From the NCBI RefSeq assembly GCF_013377785.1, contig NZ_JABXWT010000003.1, forward strand, positions 116,958-180,957: 64,000 nucleotides of DNA, read 5' to 3'. Position numbers and translations under genes: made by a program. The notes under the pieces are model-generated. The model saw only the letters and a program-made list of their open reading frames with translations, was not told where the DNA came from and searched no databases. Shown here piece by piece: positions 43,723-52,612 of this stretch. The DNA comes from Ruegeria haliotis (GTDB lineage: Bacteria; Pseudomonadota; Alphaproteobacteria; Rhodobacterales; Rhodobacteraceae). Each line of letters opens with the position of its first letter. Position 1 is the stretch's first letter.

Positions 43723-45696
43723 TTGGCTCAGACGCAGTCGGGCGCCGAAGGGATGCAGTCCCTTCCGGCGCTGCTACACCGCAATACAGTGCAGTTCGGG
43801 GATGCCCCGGCCTATCGCGAAAAAGAATTCGGGATCTGGCAATGCTGGACCTGGACCGAAGCCGCGGCTGAGGTCCGCTCGCTTGCGCTTGGGTTCATGG
43901 AGATTGGCGTTGAAAAAGGCGACCATATCGCGGTGATCGGGCGCAACCGCCCAGCGCATTACTGGTCGATGGTCGCGGCACAGATGGTAGGCGCGATTCC
44001 GGTGCCTTTGTATCAGGACGCGGTCGCCGAAGAGATGGCCTATGTGCTGGATCATTGCGGCGCGAAATACGTCGTTTGCGGCGATCAAGAGCAGGTCGAC
44101 AAGGTCATCGAGATTCAGGAAAACCTGCATCAGGTCAAACACATCCTGTATACCGACAAGCGCGGGATGCGGAAATATGACCATGCCCAGATGAACGCGC
44201 TGGACGACATCAAGGCCGAAGGCAGCGCCGGCCACGCTCGGTTCGATGCCGAGCTGGACCGCCGTATTGCAGAGATCACCTATGACGATACATGCGTGAT
44301 GCTGTACACCTCGGGTACCACGGGCAAACCCAAGGGCGTGGTGCTGTCGAACCGCAACGTGATCGAAAGCGCCAAAAACTCGGCCCAGTTCGATCACCTG
44401 ACCCGAAACGAAGACATCCTGTCCTACCTTCCAATGGCATGGGTTGGCGATTTCATCTTTTCCATCGGTCAGGCGTATTGGTGCGGTTTCTGTGTGAACT
44501 GCCCCGAAAGCGCCGACACGATGATGACCGACCTGCGCGAGATTGGGCCGACCTATTTCTTCGCCCCACCGCGCGTGTTCGAGACCCAGCTGACCAATGT
44601 GATGATCCGCATGGAAGACGCGGGCAAATTGAAGCGACGGATGTTTCACCACTTCATGGCCCATGCCAAAAAGGTCGGTGGTCTGTTGCTGGACGCCAAA
44701 CCAGTTGGGTTTGGCGATCGGTTAAAATACGCGCTGGGCAATTTGCTGGTCTACGGACCGCTTAAGGACACATTGGGTTATGGCCGATTTCGTGTCGGAT
44801 ATACGGCGGGTGAGGCGATTGGGCCGGAAATCTTCGATTTCTATCGCTCTTTGGGCATCAACCTGAAGCAGCTTTATGGCCAGACCGAAGCAACCGTGTT
44901 CATCACGGTCCAGCCGGATGGTGAGGTGCGCGCGGATACCGTTGGTGTGCCTGCACCGGATGTCGAGCTGAAAATCGATGACACGGGCGAGATCTACTAC
45001 CGTTCGCCGGGTGTATTCGTCGAGTATTACAACAACCCGGATTCCACGGCCTCGACCAAGGACGCAGAAGGTTGGGTGGCCACCGGGGACGCCGGATTCA
45101 TCGAGGAAAGCTCAGGCCACCTGCGCATTATCGACCGCGCCAAGGATGTGGGGAAAATGGCCGACGGTTCGATGTTTGCGCCGAAATATGTCGAGAACAA
45201 GCTGAAGTTCTATCCAGATATACTGGAAGTCGTCTTGTTCGGAAATGGCAAGGACCGGTGTGTGGCCTTCATCAATATCGACCTGACAGCAGTCGCAAAC
45301 TGGGCTGAACGCAACAACGTCGCCTATGCGTCTTATCAGGAATTGGCGGGACATCCGCTAGTGTTAGAGACGATTCGGGACCACGTGGAAGAGGTCAACA
45401 AATCCGTGGCCGCCGATGAAATGCTATCCGGATGCCAGGTGCATCGCTTTGTGGTGCTGCATAAGGAACTGGATGCTGATGACGGCGAAATGACCCGTAC
45501 GCGTAAGGTTCGCCGCGGGTTTGTCGAAGATAAGTTCAGCGACATCATCGCTGCGCTTTATGATGGGTCCGAGAGGGTCTCGACCACGACCGAAGTGACC
45601 TATGAGGATGGCCGCAAGGGCTCGATCAGTGCGACGCTTGAGATTGTCGATGCGTCGGTCGTGCCGGTCGCGCAGCACAAGGTGGCAGCGGAATGA
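43723..45696 (+). CDS. AMP-forming long-chain-type acyl-CoA ligase
   Basis: Activates a carboxylic acid to its CoA thioester with ATP. 657 residues; AMP-binding P-loop YTSGTTGKPKGVVLS near residue 195, YGQTEATVF, the adenylate-binding DAEGWVATGDAGF and the FAA1-like C-terminal part ending in EMTRTRKVRR. Start is TTG at 43723 with GGAGG 10 nt or so upstream. The gene heads an operon with LIV-type importer genes, and a second ligase closes it. The real substrate (fatty, aromatic or branched acid) cannot be told from sequence. Confidence 0.92.
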   Translation: MAQTQSGAEGMQSLPALLHRNTVQFGDAPAYREKEFGIWQCWTWTEAAAEVRSLALGFMEIGVEKGDHIAVIGRNRPAHYWSMVAAQMVGAIPVPLYQDAVAEEMAYVLDHCGAKYVVCGDQEQVDKVIEIQENLHQVKHILYTDKRGMRKYDHAQMNALDDIKAEGSAGHARFDAELDRRIAEITYDDTCVMLYTSGTTGKPKGVVLSNRNVIESAKNSAQFDHLTRNEDILSYLPMAWVGDFIFSIGQAYWCGFCVNCPESADTMMTDLREIGPTYFFAPPRVFETQLTNVMIRMEDAGKLKRRMFHHFMAHAKKVGGLLLDAKPVGFGDRLKYALGNLLVYGPLKDTLGYGRFRVGYTAGEAIGPEIFDFYRSLGINLKQLYGQTEATVFITVQPDGEVRADTVGVPAPDVELKIDDTGEIYYRSPGVFVEYYNNPDSTASTKDAEGWVATGDAGFIEESSGHLRIIDRAKDVGKMADGSMFAPKYVENKLKFYPDILEVVLFGNGKDRCVAFINIDLTAVANWAERNNVAYASYQELAGHPLVLETIRDHVEEVNKSVAADEMLSGCQVHRFVVLHKELDADDGEMTRTRKVRRGFVEDKFSDIIAALYDGSERVSTTTEVTYEDGRKGSISATLEIVDASVVPVAQHKVAAE

Positions 45697-45774
45697 CGGA
45701 TCGACATGCGCCGCTCGACCTTCGGTCATCGCCCCGCCCGCCGTCCCGTTTTCGCGCAAGTCAGGGAGTGACTG

Positions 45775-46593
45775 ATGCTGGATAACTCCGAAGAATATGT
45801 CACCGAGGATGGCCGCAAGATTGGCGGTGTGGTGATGGAGATGAAGAACATCACCCTGCGATTTGGCGGCGTGGTTGCGATCAAGGACATCTCATTCGAT
45901 ATCCGCGAGGGCGAGATCCGCGCCATTATCGGTCCGAACGGCGCGGGCAAATCCTCGATGCTTAACGTGATCTCGGGATTTTATGTCCCGCAAGAGGGCG
46001 AGGTTTGGTTCCATGGGTCCAAACGCCCGCCAATGCGCCCTTATGACGTGGCACGGCAGGGCATTGCCCGGACGTTCCAGAACATCGCCTTGTTCGAAGG
46101 CATGAGTGTTCTGGACAACGTTATGACCGGGCGGCTGAACTATATGAAAACCAATATCCTGCAGCAGGCCATCTGGCGCGGTAAGGCTGAGGCGGAAGAG
46201 ACGAAAAACCGCGAAGCCGTCGAAAAGATGATCGATTTTCTTGAAATTCAACACATCCGTAAGACCCCGGTGTCGCGCTTGCCTTATGGCCTGAAGAAGC
46301 GGGTCGAGCTGGCACGTGCGCTGGCGGCAGAGCCAAAGCTGTTGCTGCTGGATGAGCCGATGGCGGGCATGAACGTCGAAGAGAAAGAGGACATGAGCCG
46401 CTTTATCCTCGACGTGAATGACGAGTTTGGCACCACCATTGCCCTGATCGAGCACGACATGGGCGTGGTGATGGACCTGAGCGACCGGGTGGTCGTGATG
46501 GATTATGGCAAGAAAATCGGGGATGGCACGCCCCACGAGGTGCGCAACAATCAGGAAGTCATCGACGCTTATCTGGGGGTTTCACATGACTGA
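45775..46593 (+). CDS. LIV-type ABC transporter ATPase (LivG-like)
   Basis: ATPase for a branched-chain amino acid-type importer. 272 residues: Walker A IGPNGAGKSSMLNV, signature segment SRLPYGLKKRVELARAL (diverged but usual in LivG), Walker B LLLLDEPMAGMN, switch His in LIEHDMGVVM. An N-terminal extension of about 20 residues precedes the first strand. ATG at 45775 has GGGAG 6 nt upstream. It follows the ligase gene by 78 bp and precedes the permease by 29 bp. Confidence 0.93.
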   Translation: MLDNSEEYVTEDGRKIGGVVMEMKNITLRFGGVVAIKDISFDIREGEIRAIIGPNGAGKSSMLNVISGFYVPQEGEVWFHGSKRPPMRPYDVARQGIARTFQNIALFEGMSVLDNVMTGRLNYMKTNILQQAIWRGKAEAEETKNREAVEKMIDFLEIQHIRKTPVSRLPYGLKKRVELARALAAEPKLLLLDEPMAGMNVEEKEDMSRFILDVNDEFGTTIALIEHDMGVVMDLSDRVVVMDYGKKIGDGTPHEVRNNQEVIDAYLGVSHD

Positions 46594-46622
46594 GCACCGG
46601 ACGGAATTGGGGAGGGGCTGGC

Positions 46623-47609
46623 ATGTCTGAACAACTCGTATTCGCGATGGAGGTCATCCTCAACGGTCTGATGGCCGGGGTGCTGTATGCGCTGGTGGCG
46701 CTGGGCTTTGTGCTGATCTACAAGGCGTCGGGGATTTTCAACTATGCGCAAGGGGTTATGGCCCTGTTTGCCGCGATGACGCTGGTCGGGATCATGAACG
46801 GTCAGGTGCCGTTTGCCCATGTGATCAACGCCACCTTTGGCACGCACGTCTATAATTTCGGCTGGACCATACCGGCGCTGCTGGCGATCCTGCTGACCAT
46901 GGCCGTGATGGTTGTGTTGGCTTGGGCGGTGCAGCAGTTCGTGATGCGCCATCTTGTGGGGCAGGAACCAATCATCCTGTTCATGGCAACCATCGGATTG
47001 GCCTATTTCCTTGAAGGTGTGGCGGATCTGATGTGGGGATCCGAGATCAAGACACTGGATGTGGGTCTGCCGCAGGGCATCAACCTGTGGCTCGACGAGG
47101 TGACATTCAACATCTTTGGTTACGGCTTTTTCATCGACAATCTGGATATCGTGGCGACGGTGATTGCGGCGTTGCTGGTAGGTGCGTTGGTGGCGTTCAG
47201 CCAATACACCAAACAAGGCCGGGCGATGCGCGCCGTGGCGGATGACCATCAGGCAGCATTGTCAGTTGGAATCTCGCTGAACTTCATCTGGATCATGGTC
47301 TGGTCGGTCGCGGGTTTTGTCGCGCTGGTCGCGGGCATCATGTGGGGCACCAAGTCGGGCGTGCAGTTCTCGCTGTCGCTGATCGCGCTCAAGGCGCTGC
47401 CGGTGCTGATGCTGGGCGGGTTTACCTCGATCCCCGGTGCCATCGTTGGTGGGTTGATCATCGGTGTGGGCGAGAAGCTGTTCGAATTCGCAATTGGCCC
47501 GATGGTCGGCGGCGCGACCGAAAACTGGTTCGCCTATGTGCTGGCGTTGATTTTCCTGGTGTTCCGACCGCAAGGCCTGTTTGGCGAGAAAATTATCGAG
47601 AGGGTGTAG
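46623..47609 (+). CDS. LIV-type ABC transporter permease (LivH-like)
   Basis: Inner-membrane permease, 328 residues and about eight hydrophobic helices. Typical LivH start: LNGLMAGVLYALVALGFVLI followed by KASGIFNYAQGVMALF. The contact loop is near RAVADDHQAALSVGI, and the gene ends GLFGEKIIERV. Ribosome site GGAGGGG lies 7 nt upstream of the ATG at 46623. The next small gene begins 3 bp after the stop. Confidence 0.93.
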   Translation: MSEQLVFAMEVILNGLMAGVLYALVALGFVLIYKASGIFNYAQGVMALFAAMTLVGIMNGQVPFAHVINATFGTHVYNFGWTIPALLAILLTMAVMVVLAWAVQQFVMRHLVGQEPIILFMATIGLAYFLEGVADLMWGSEIKTLDVGLPQGINLWLDEVTFNIFGYGFFIDNLDIVATVIAALLVGALVAFSQYTKQGRAMRAVADDHQAALSVGISLNFIWIMVWSVAGFVALVAGIMWGTKSGVQFSLSLIALKALPVLMLGGFTSIPGAIVGGLIIGVGEKLFEFAIGPMVGGATENWFAYVLALIFLVFRPQGLFGEKIIERV

Positions 47610-47612
47610 GCC

Positions 47613-47870
47613 GTGCAAAAGCTGATCGCCATCCTCAACGTGATTGCATGGGCAGGGTTTTGGGCCTTTGGCTATATCGCGATCACGGCCGAAGGGCTGA
47701 CGGAAAGCCAGCTTGTGATTGCCATGATCCTGGCCTTTGCCGGGCTGGTCTCGGGCATCGTGGCCTACATGAAACTTGTGCGCGCATCCGAGGCAAGCGG
47801 TTTCGCAAAAGGGTCCAAACAACTGGACACCGCAGCCCGGAACCGGGCGCAGGAAGAATGGGGAAAGTAA
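47613..47870 (+). CDS. Small two-helix membrane protein in the LIV-type operon
   Basis: 85 residues with two hydrophobic helices (about 3-22 and 34-53) and a charged cytoplasmic tail. No family recognised. GTG start at 47613, 3 bp after the permease stop, and livM begins 3 bp after its own stop, so it is translated with both permeases. Its position between the two permease genes suggests a subunit or assembly factor of the transporter. That is inference. Confidence 0.75.
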   Translation: MQKLIAILNVIAWAGFWAFGYIAITAEGLTESQLVIAMILAFAGLVSGIVAYMKLVRASEASGFAKGSKQLDTAARNRAQEEWGK

Positions 47871-47873
47871 CAC

Positions 47874-48950
47874 ATGTTCTATCGTGAAGCCGGAGACTTC
47901 AAGGTTTCCTACAGAGACGACAGCCAGACTTTCCCGATTAAGTTCGACCGGTACAGGTATTATGTCGTGCTGGCGGTGGCGTTCGGCATCATCCCCTTCA
48001 TCATCAACGACTATTGGGCCAACGCGCTGCTGCTGCCGTTCCTGATCTACGCGATTGCGGCGATCGGGCTGAATATTCTGGTTGGATATTGCGGACAGGT
48101 GAGCCTGGGCACCGGTGGCTTCATGGCTGTGGGGGCTTATGCCTGCTACAAGCTGATGACCGCCTTTCCGGATGTCAGCATGTTCATTCATGTATTGCTG
48201 GCGGGCGGTATCACCGCGATTGTCGGTGTGCTGTTCGGCTTGCCGTCGCTGCGGATCAAGGGGTTCTATCTGGCGGTGGCGACGCTGGCAGCACAGTTCT
48301 TTCTGGTCTGGCTGTTCAATCGGGTGCCGTGGTTTTACAACTATTCCGCCTCGGGCCAGATCAACGCGCCCGAGCGTGACGTGTTCGGCATTATCATCAC
48401 GGGCCCGAATGCCCCGGCATGGGCAACCTATCTGTTTTGCCTGATCTTTCTGACCCTTTGCGCTATCCTTGCGCGCAACCTGACCCGGGGCACCACCGGT
48501 CGCACGTGGATGGCGATCCGGGACATGGACATCGCCGCCGAGATTATCGGAGTAAACCCGCTCAAGGCCAAATTAACCGCCTTTGCCGTCAGCTCGTTCT
48601 TTGTGGGCATTGCCGGGGCGCTGTTCTTTGCTGTCTATCTTGGCGCGGTTGAGGTCGGCGAGGTGTTCGGCATCCAGAAATCGTTCCTCGTGCTGTTCAT
48701 GGTCATTATCGGCGGATTAGGGTCGATTTTCGGATCATTTGCCGGTGCTGCCTTTCTGGTGTTGCTGCCGGTGGTCCTGAAAGTTGTCGGCGTCGACGTG
48801 CTGGGCTGGCCCACGGATATCGTGGCGCATCTGCAGCTGGTGATCGTCGGTGCGCTGATCGTCATGTTCCTGATCCTCGAACCACACGGGCTGGCACAGC
48901 TGTGGCGTGTGGCGAAAGAAAAACTCAGACTCTGGCCGTTCCCCCACTAG
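47874..48950 (+). CDS. LIV-type ABC transporter permease (LivM-like)
   Basis: Second permease of the importer, 358 residues, about nine helices. LIYAIAAIGLNILVGYCGQVSLGTGGFMAVGAY is the LivM signature region (only part quoted as motif: GLNILVGYCGQVSLG), then GLPSLRIKGFYLAVATLA and WMAIRDMDIAAEIIGVN. It has a hydrophilic N-terminal extension of about 35 residues (YREAGDFKVSYRDD), often seen in this subgroup. ATG at 47874 is preceded by GGGGAAAG. Confidence 0.93.
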   Translation: MFYREAGDFKVSYRDDSQTFPIKFDRYRYYVVLAVAFGIIPFIINDYWANALLLPFLIYAIAAIGLNILVGYCGQVSLGTGGFMAVGAYACYKLMTAFPDVSMFIHVLLAGGITAIVGVLFGLPSLRIKGFYLAVATLAAQFFLVWLFNRVPWFYNYSASGQINAPERDVFGIIITGPNAPAWATYLFCLIFLTLCAILARNLTRGTTGRTWMAIRDMDIAAEIIGVNPLKAKLTAFAVSSFFVGIAGALFFAVYLGAVEVGEVFGIQKSFLVLFMVIIGGLGSIFGSFAGAAFLVLLPVVLKVVGVDVLGWPTDIVAHLQLVIVGALIVMFLILEPHGLAQLWRVAKEKLRLWPFPH

Positions 48951-49026
48951 GCGGGGCAGGCCCAATCAAAAGACGGGTGCAAAGCCCGAAACCACCATCG
49001 GATTAAATCAAGGGAGGAAACACCCG

Positions 49027-50310
49027 ATGAAGACGAAACTGGCAACTCTGGCGCTGGGCGCTCTGATGGCCGCAGGGCCCGCACTGGCGGATCTTGTGAT
49101 CCCCGATCTCAGCTACCGGACTGGTCCCTATGCGGCGGGCGGTATTCCGTTCTCGGACGGCTATAACGACTACTTCACGCTGCTGAACGAGCGTGATGGC
49201 GGCATCGGCGGTGTTCCGGTGCGGGTGATCGAATGCGAGACCGGCTATAACACCGAAAAAGGTGTGGAATGCTATGAATCGACCAAAGGCGAAGGCGCGC
49301 TGGTCTATCAACCGCTGTCGACCGGGATCACCTATCAGCTGATCCCCAAAGTGACCGCTGATGGCATCCCGCTGCACACGATGGGCTATGGCCGCACCTC
49401 GGCTGCGAACGGCAAGGTGTTCAGCAACGTATTCAACTATCCGGCCAACTACTGGAATGGGGCGTCGGGTGCGATCAACTATCTGCTGGGCGAAAACGGC
49501 GATGATCTGAGCGGCAAGAAAATCGCGCTGGTCTATCACAACTCGGCCTATGGCAAGGAACCGATCCGCACGCTGGAAACCCTGGCGGAAAAGCATGGCT
49601 ATGATCTGACCCTGCTGCCGGTGGACCATCCCGGCCAGGAGCAGAAATCGCAGTGGCTGCAGATCCGCCGCGAAAAGCCGGACTATGTGATCATGTGGGG
49701 CTGGGGCGTGATGAACCAGGTTGCGGTGCAAGAGGCCGCCAACATCCGCTTCCCGATGGAGAACTTCATTGGTGTCTGGTGGTCGGGCGCTGAGTTCGAT
49801 GTGGAACCCGCAGGTGACAAGGCTACGGGCTACAAAGCGCTGACGTTCACCGGTCTGGGCGATGATTACCCGGTCTACGACGATCTGCGCCAATATGTGG
49901 CCGATGCTGGCAAAGCTGCGGGTGCAGGCGATCAACTCGGTGCGGTGCAGTACAACCGCGGTCTCTATGCGGCGATGCTGGCGTCTGAGGCCATCAAAAC
50001 AGCGCAAGAGATGCACGGTGTCGCCGATATCGACGCGTCGATGATGCGCGACGGGATGGAAGCGCTGGAGATGACCAACGCCAAGATGGACTCTCTGGGT
50101 ATGGCCGGTTTCGGACCTGAATTCTCGGTCAGCTGTGAAAACCACGGCGGCCCCGGTCTTGTGGGTGTTGTCCAGTGGGATGCGTCGACAGGTACCTGGA
50201 ACAAGCTTCAGGACTTCATGCCGACCGATGCCGAAGTGATCGGTGCGCTGATCGCTGAAGACTCTGCAGCCTACGCAGCTGAGAACAACATCTCACAGCG
50301 TTGCGAATAA
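49027..50310 (+). CDS. LIV-type ABC transporter periplasmic binding protein
   Basis: Captures the transported compound in the periplasm. 427 residues; ATG at 49027 has GGGAGGAAA upstream and starts a signal peptide (MKTKLATLALGALMAAGPALA, cleaved before DLV). The mature part is a type 1 periplasmic binding fold: YRTGPYAAGGIPFSDGYNDY, GGIGGVPVRVIECETGYN, IALVYHNSAYGKEPI and QVAVQEAANI. It belongs to the aliphatic/aromatic acid-type group rather than the classical LivJ. Two strong hairpins follow the gene before the next ATPase gene, which would keep its mRNA abundant. Ligand unknown. Confidence 0.92.
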   Translation: MKTKLATLALGALMAAGPALADLVIPDLSYRTGPYAAGGIPFSDGYNDYFTLLNERDGGIGGVPVRVIECETGYNTEKGVECYESTKGEGALVYQPLSTGITYQLIPKVTADGIPLHTMGYGRTSAANGKVFSNVFNYPANYWNGASGAINYLLGENGDDLSGKKIALVYHNSAYGKEPIRTLETLAEKHGYDLTLLPVDHPGQEQKSQWLQIRREKPDYVIMWGWGVMNQVAVQEAANIRFPMENFIGVWWSGAEFDVEPAGDKATGYKALTFTGLGDDYPVYDDLRQYVADAGKAAGAGDQLGAVQYNRGLYAAMLASEAIKTAQEMHGVADIDASMMRDGMEALEMTNAKMDSLGMAGFGPEFSVSCENHGGPGLVGVVQWDASTGTWNKLQDFMPTDAEVIGALIAEDSAAYAAENNISQRCE

Positions 50311-50321
50311 CAGACAGGTGC

Positions 50322-50342
50322 GCCCCGGACAGGATCCGGGGC
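50322..50342 (+). other. First intercistronic hairpin after the binding-protein gene
   Basis: GCCCCGGA (50322-50329) pairs with TCCGGGGC (50335-50342) with a 5-nt loop. No T-tract follows. Such hairpins after a binding-protein gene often stabilise that part of the mRNA. Confidence 0.65.
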
Positions 50343-50354
50343 TGCCAAACACCC

Positions 50355-50377
50355 GGAGTGGCAGACGCTGCCGCTCC
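50355..50377 (+). other. Second intercistronic hairpin after the binding-protein gene
   Basis: GGAGTGGCAG (50355-50364) pairs over all ten positions with CTGCCGCTCC (50368-50377), one of them T-G, with a 3-nt loop ACG. It lies 12 nt after the first hairpin, and again has no T-tract. Confidence 0.6.
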
Positions 50378-50420
50378 ACCTTAACGGTCCCCGAGGGGAT
50401 AGGCATGAGGACACGCGCTG

Positions 50421-51254
50421 ATGCTGGATGCGGCACAAACCACTGATGTACAGGCGGAAACCCTGCTTGAGGTCAACAATATCGAGGTGATCTACAACCA
50501 CGTGATCCTTGTGCTGAAAGGCGTCAGCCTGACTGTGCCCAAGGGCGGGATCACCGCATTGCTGGGCGGCAATGGTGCGGGTAAGACCACGACACTCAAG
50601 GCGGTGTCGAACCTGTTGCATTCCGAACGCGGCGAAGTCACCAAAGGTTCGATCAAGTATCGCGGCCAAAGTGTGCATGAAAGCGACCCGGCGGTTCTGG
50701 TCGAAAAGGGCGTCATTCAGGTGATGGAGGGCCGCCATTGTTTCGAGCATCTGACGGTCGAGGAAAACCTGCTGACCGGCGCGTATACGCGTAAGGATGG
50801 CGGCGCGGCCATTCAGCGCGACCTTGAACTGGTCTACAATTATTTCCCCCGCCTCAAGGAGCGCCGTCGATCGCAGGCGGGGTATACCTCGGGCGGTGAG
50901 CAGCAAATGGTGGCGATGGGGCGGGCCCTGATGTCGCGCCCTGAAACCATTCTGTTGGACGAGCCTTCGATGGGTCTAGCGCCGCAGCTAGTCGAAGAGA
51001 TTTTTGGCATTGTGAAAGACCTGAACGAGCAAGAAGGCGTATCCTTTCTGCTGGCCGAACAGAACACCAATGTGGCGCTGCGGTTTGCCCATTACGGGTA
51101 CATTCTGGAATCAGGCCGCGTGGTGATGGACGGCCCAGCAGCCGAGCTGCGTGAAAACCCGGATGTAAAAGAATTCTACCTTGGCATGTCCGACGAAGGC
51201 CGCAAGAGTTTCCGCGACGTGCGATCCTACCGCCGCCGCAAGAGGTGGCTGTGA
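50421..51254 (+). CDS. LIV-type ABC transporter ATPase (LivF-like)
   Basis: Second ATPase of the importer, 277 residues. Walker A LGGNGAGKTTTLKAV, signature TSGGEQQMVAMGRAL, Walker B ILLDEPSMGLAPQ and LLAEQNTNVALRF with Gln in place of the switch His, which is usual for LivF. Has an N-terminal lead of about 15 residues and a basic C-terminal end (YRRRKRWL). The next gene begins 19 bp on. Confidence 0.93.
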   Translation: MLDAAQTTDVQAETLLEVNNIEVIYNHVILVLKGVSLTVPKGGITALLGGNGAGKTTTLKAVSNLLHSERGEVTKGSIKYRGQSVHESDPAVLVEKGVIQVMEGRHCFEHLTVEENLLTGAYTRKDGGAAIQRDLELVYNYFPRLKERRRSQAGYTSGGEQQMVAMGRALMSRPETILLDEPSMGLAPQLVEEIFGIVKDLNEQEGVSFLLAEQNTNVALRFAHYGYILESGRVVMDGPAAELRENPDVKEFYLGMSDEGRKSFRDVRSYRRRKRWL

Positions 51255-51273
51255 GCGGATGGAGGATGTGGCT

Positions 51274-52491
51274 ATGACCTATTTCGACGCACTCGAAACA
51301 CGCTCGACGGACGAGCGCGCCTCGGATCAATCTTTGGCGTTGTGCGAGCAGATCGCGCGGGCGATGACCGCACCGGGATTTGCCGCGCATCTAGCCGATA
51401 CAGACACTAATAAGGTGAATTCGGTTGGTGATCTTTCCGAATTACCGGTTCTGCGCAAATCAGATCTGACCCGCGCGCAGGCCGAGCGCCCGCCATTTGG
51501 CGGGTTTACGGTGAAACCTGCGCGGCATTTCCACCACGTATTCCAATCCCCTGGTCCGATCTACGAGCCGGGCAGTACAGATCATGATTGGTGGCGCATG
51601 GGACGGTTTCTGAATGCTGCCGGCGTTGGCGCGGGAGATATTGTTCAGAACTGTTTCGGCTATCATCTGACGCCCGCTGGCATGATCTTTGAAAATGGCG
51701 CTCGTGCGGTTGGTGCGGCTGTTTTGCCCGCCGGAACCGGGCAAACCGAGCTGCAAGTGACCGCCGCCCGCGATGTTGGCTGCACCGCTTATGCAGGGAC
51801 GCCGGATTACCTCAAGGTGATCCTGGACAAGGCTGATGAGATGGGCGTGGCGTTGAATTTCTCGAAGGCTGCCGTCGGTGGTGGTGCGCTGTTCCCGTCA
51901 TTGCGTCAGGACTATGCTGATCGCGGCATTTCCTGCCTGCAATGCTATGCCACAGCAGATCTGGGCAACATCGCGTATGAAAGCGCAGCGATGGAGGGAA
52001 TGATCATCGACGAGCATGTGATTGTCGAGATCGTGACCCCGGGCACTGGAAAACCTGTAGCCCCGGGTGAGGTAGGAGAAGTTGTCGTGACCTCTCTGAA
52101 TCCTGACTATCCTCTGATCCGTTTTGCTACGGGTGACTTGTCCGCGATCATGCCGGGCGTCTCGCCCTGTGGCCGGACCAACATGCGCATCAAGGGTTGG
52201 ATGGGTCGTGCCGATCAGACCACCAAGATCAAGGGCATGTTTGTACGCCCTGAACAGGTGGCCGCGCTGGTCGAGAAACACACGGAAATCGTCAAGGCTC
52301 GCGTCATCGCCGCACGTCAGGGTGAGATGGACACGATGACCGTTCAGATTGAAAGCCCGGGCGGGGATGATATGGCTTATGCCAAATCCGTGGCCGAGGT
52401 CCTGAAACTGAAAGGCGCGGTCGAGGTTGTGGCCCCCGGATCGCTGCCCAAGGACGGTCTGGTGATCGAGGATCAGCGCGTCTACGACTAA
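51274..52491 (+). CDS. Phenylacetate-CoA ligase-type AMP-forming ligase
   Basis: Second acid-CoA ligase of the operon, 405 residues. The start YFDALETRSTDERASD and later QCYATADLGNIAYES, LNPDYPLIRFATGDL and RIKGWMGRADQTTKIKGMFV are typical of PaaK-like ligases, which lack the classical P-loop form. The YATADLG replaces the usual YGLSE(A/I)-type loop. ATG at 51274 has GGAGG 8 nt upstream; an ATG at 51259 has no site. Ends the operon, and a terminator-like 13-bp hairpin follows. Substrate probably an aromatic or branched acid imported by the preceding system. Confidence 0.88.
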   Translation: MTYFDALETRSTDERASDQSLALCEQIARAMTAPGFAAHLADTDTNKVNSVGDLSELPVLRKSDLTRAQAERPPFGGFTVKPARHFHHVFQSPGPIYEPGSTDHDWWRMGRFLNAAGVGAGDIVQNCFGYHLTPAGMIFENGARAVGAAVLPAGTGQTELQVTAARDVGCTAYAGTPDYLKVILDKADEMGVALNFSKAAVGGGALFPSLRQDYADRGISCLQCYATADLGNIAYESAAMEGMIIDEHVIVEIVTPGTGKPVAPGEVGEVVVTSLNPDYPLIRFATGDLSAIMPGVSPCGRTNMRIKGWMGRADQTTKIKGMFVRPEQVAALVEKHTEIVKARVIAARQGEMDTMTVQIESPGGDDMAYAKSVAEVLKLKGAVEVVAPGSLPKDGLVIEDQRVYD

Positions 52492-52500
52492 AGGGTCTGC

Positions 52501-52531
52501 CAAATCTGCGGCAGTATGTGCCGCAGATTTG
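52501..52531 (+). terminator. Strong hairpin after the LIV-type operon
   Basis: CAAATCTGCGGCA (52501-52513) pairs perfectly with TGCCGCAGATTTG (52519-52531) across a 5-nt loop, giving a 13-bp stem with A/T-rich base, 9 bp after the ligase stop. The T's fall within the stem rather than after it, so terminator is likely but not certain. Confidence 0.65.
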
Positions 52532-52612
52532 TTGTCTCACACACTGGCGTTTCCGAGCTTTTTGGTCGATTAAAGGCAGAACCTTTGTGTTTGCCAGCCA
52601 TAAGCCGGGATA

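Noticed and set aside
49003..50145. 380-codon open frame opposite the LIV-type binding protein
   Set aside because: Antisense to a gene with clear signal peptide and fold; no ribosome site or domain of its own.
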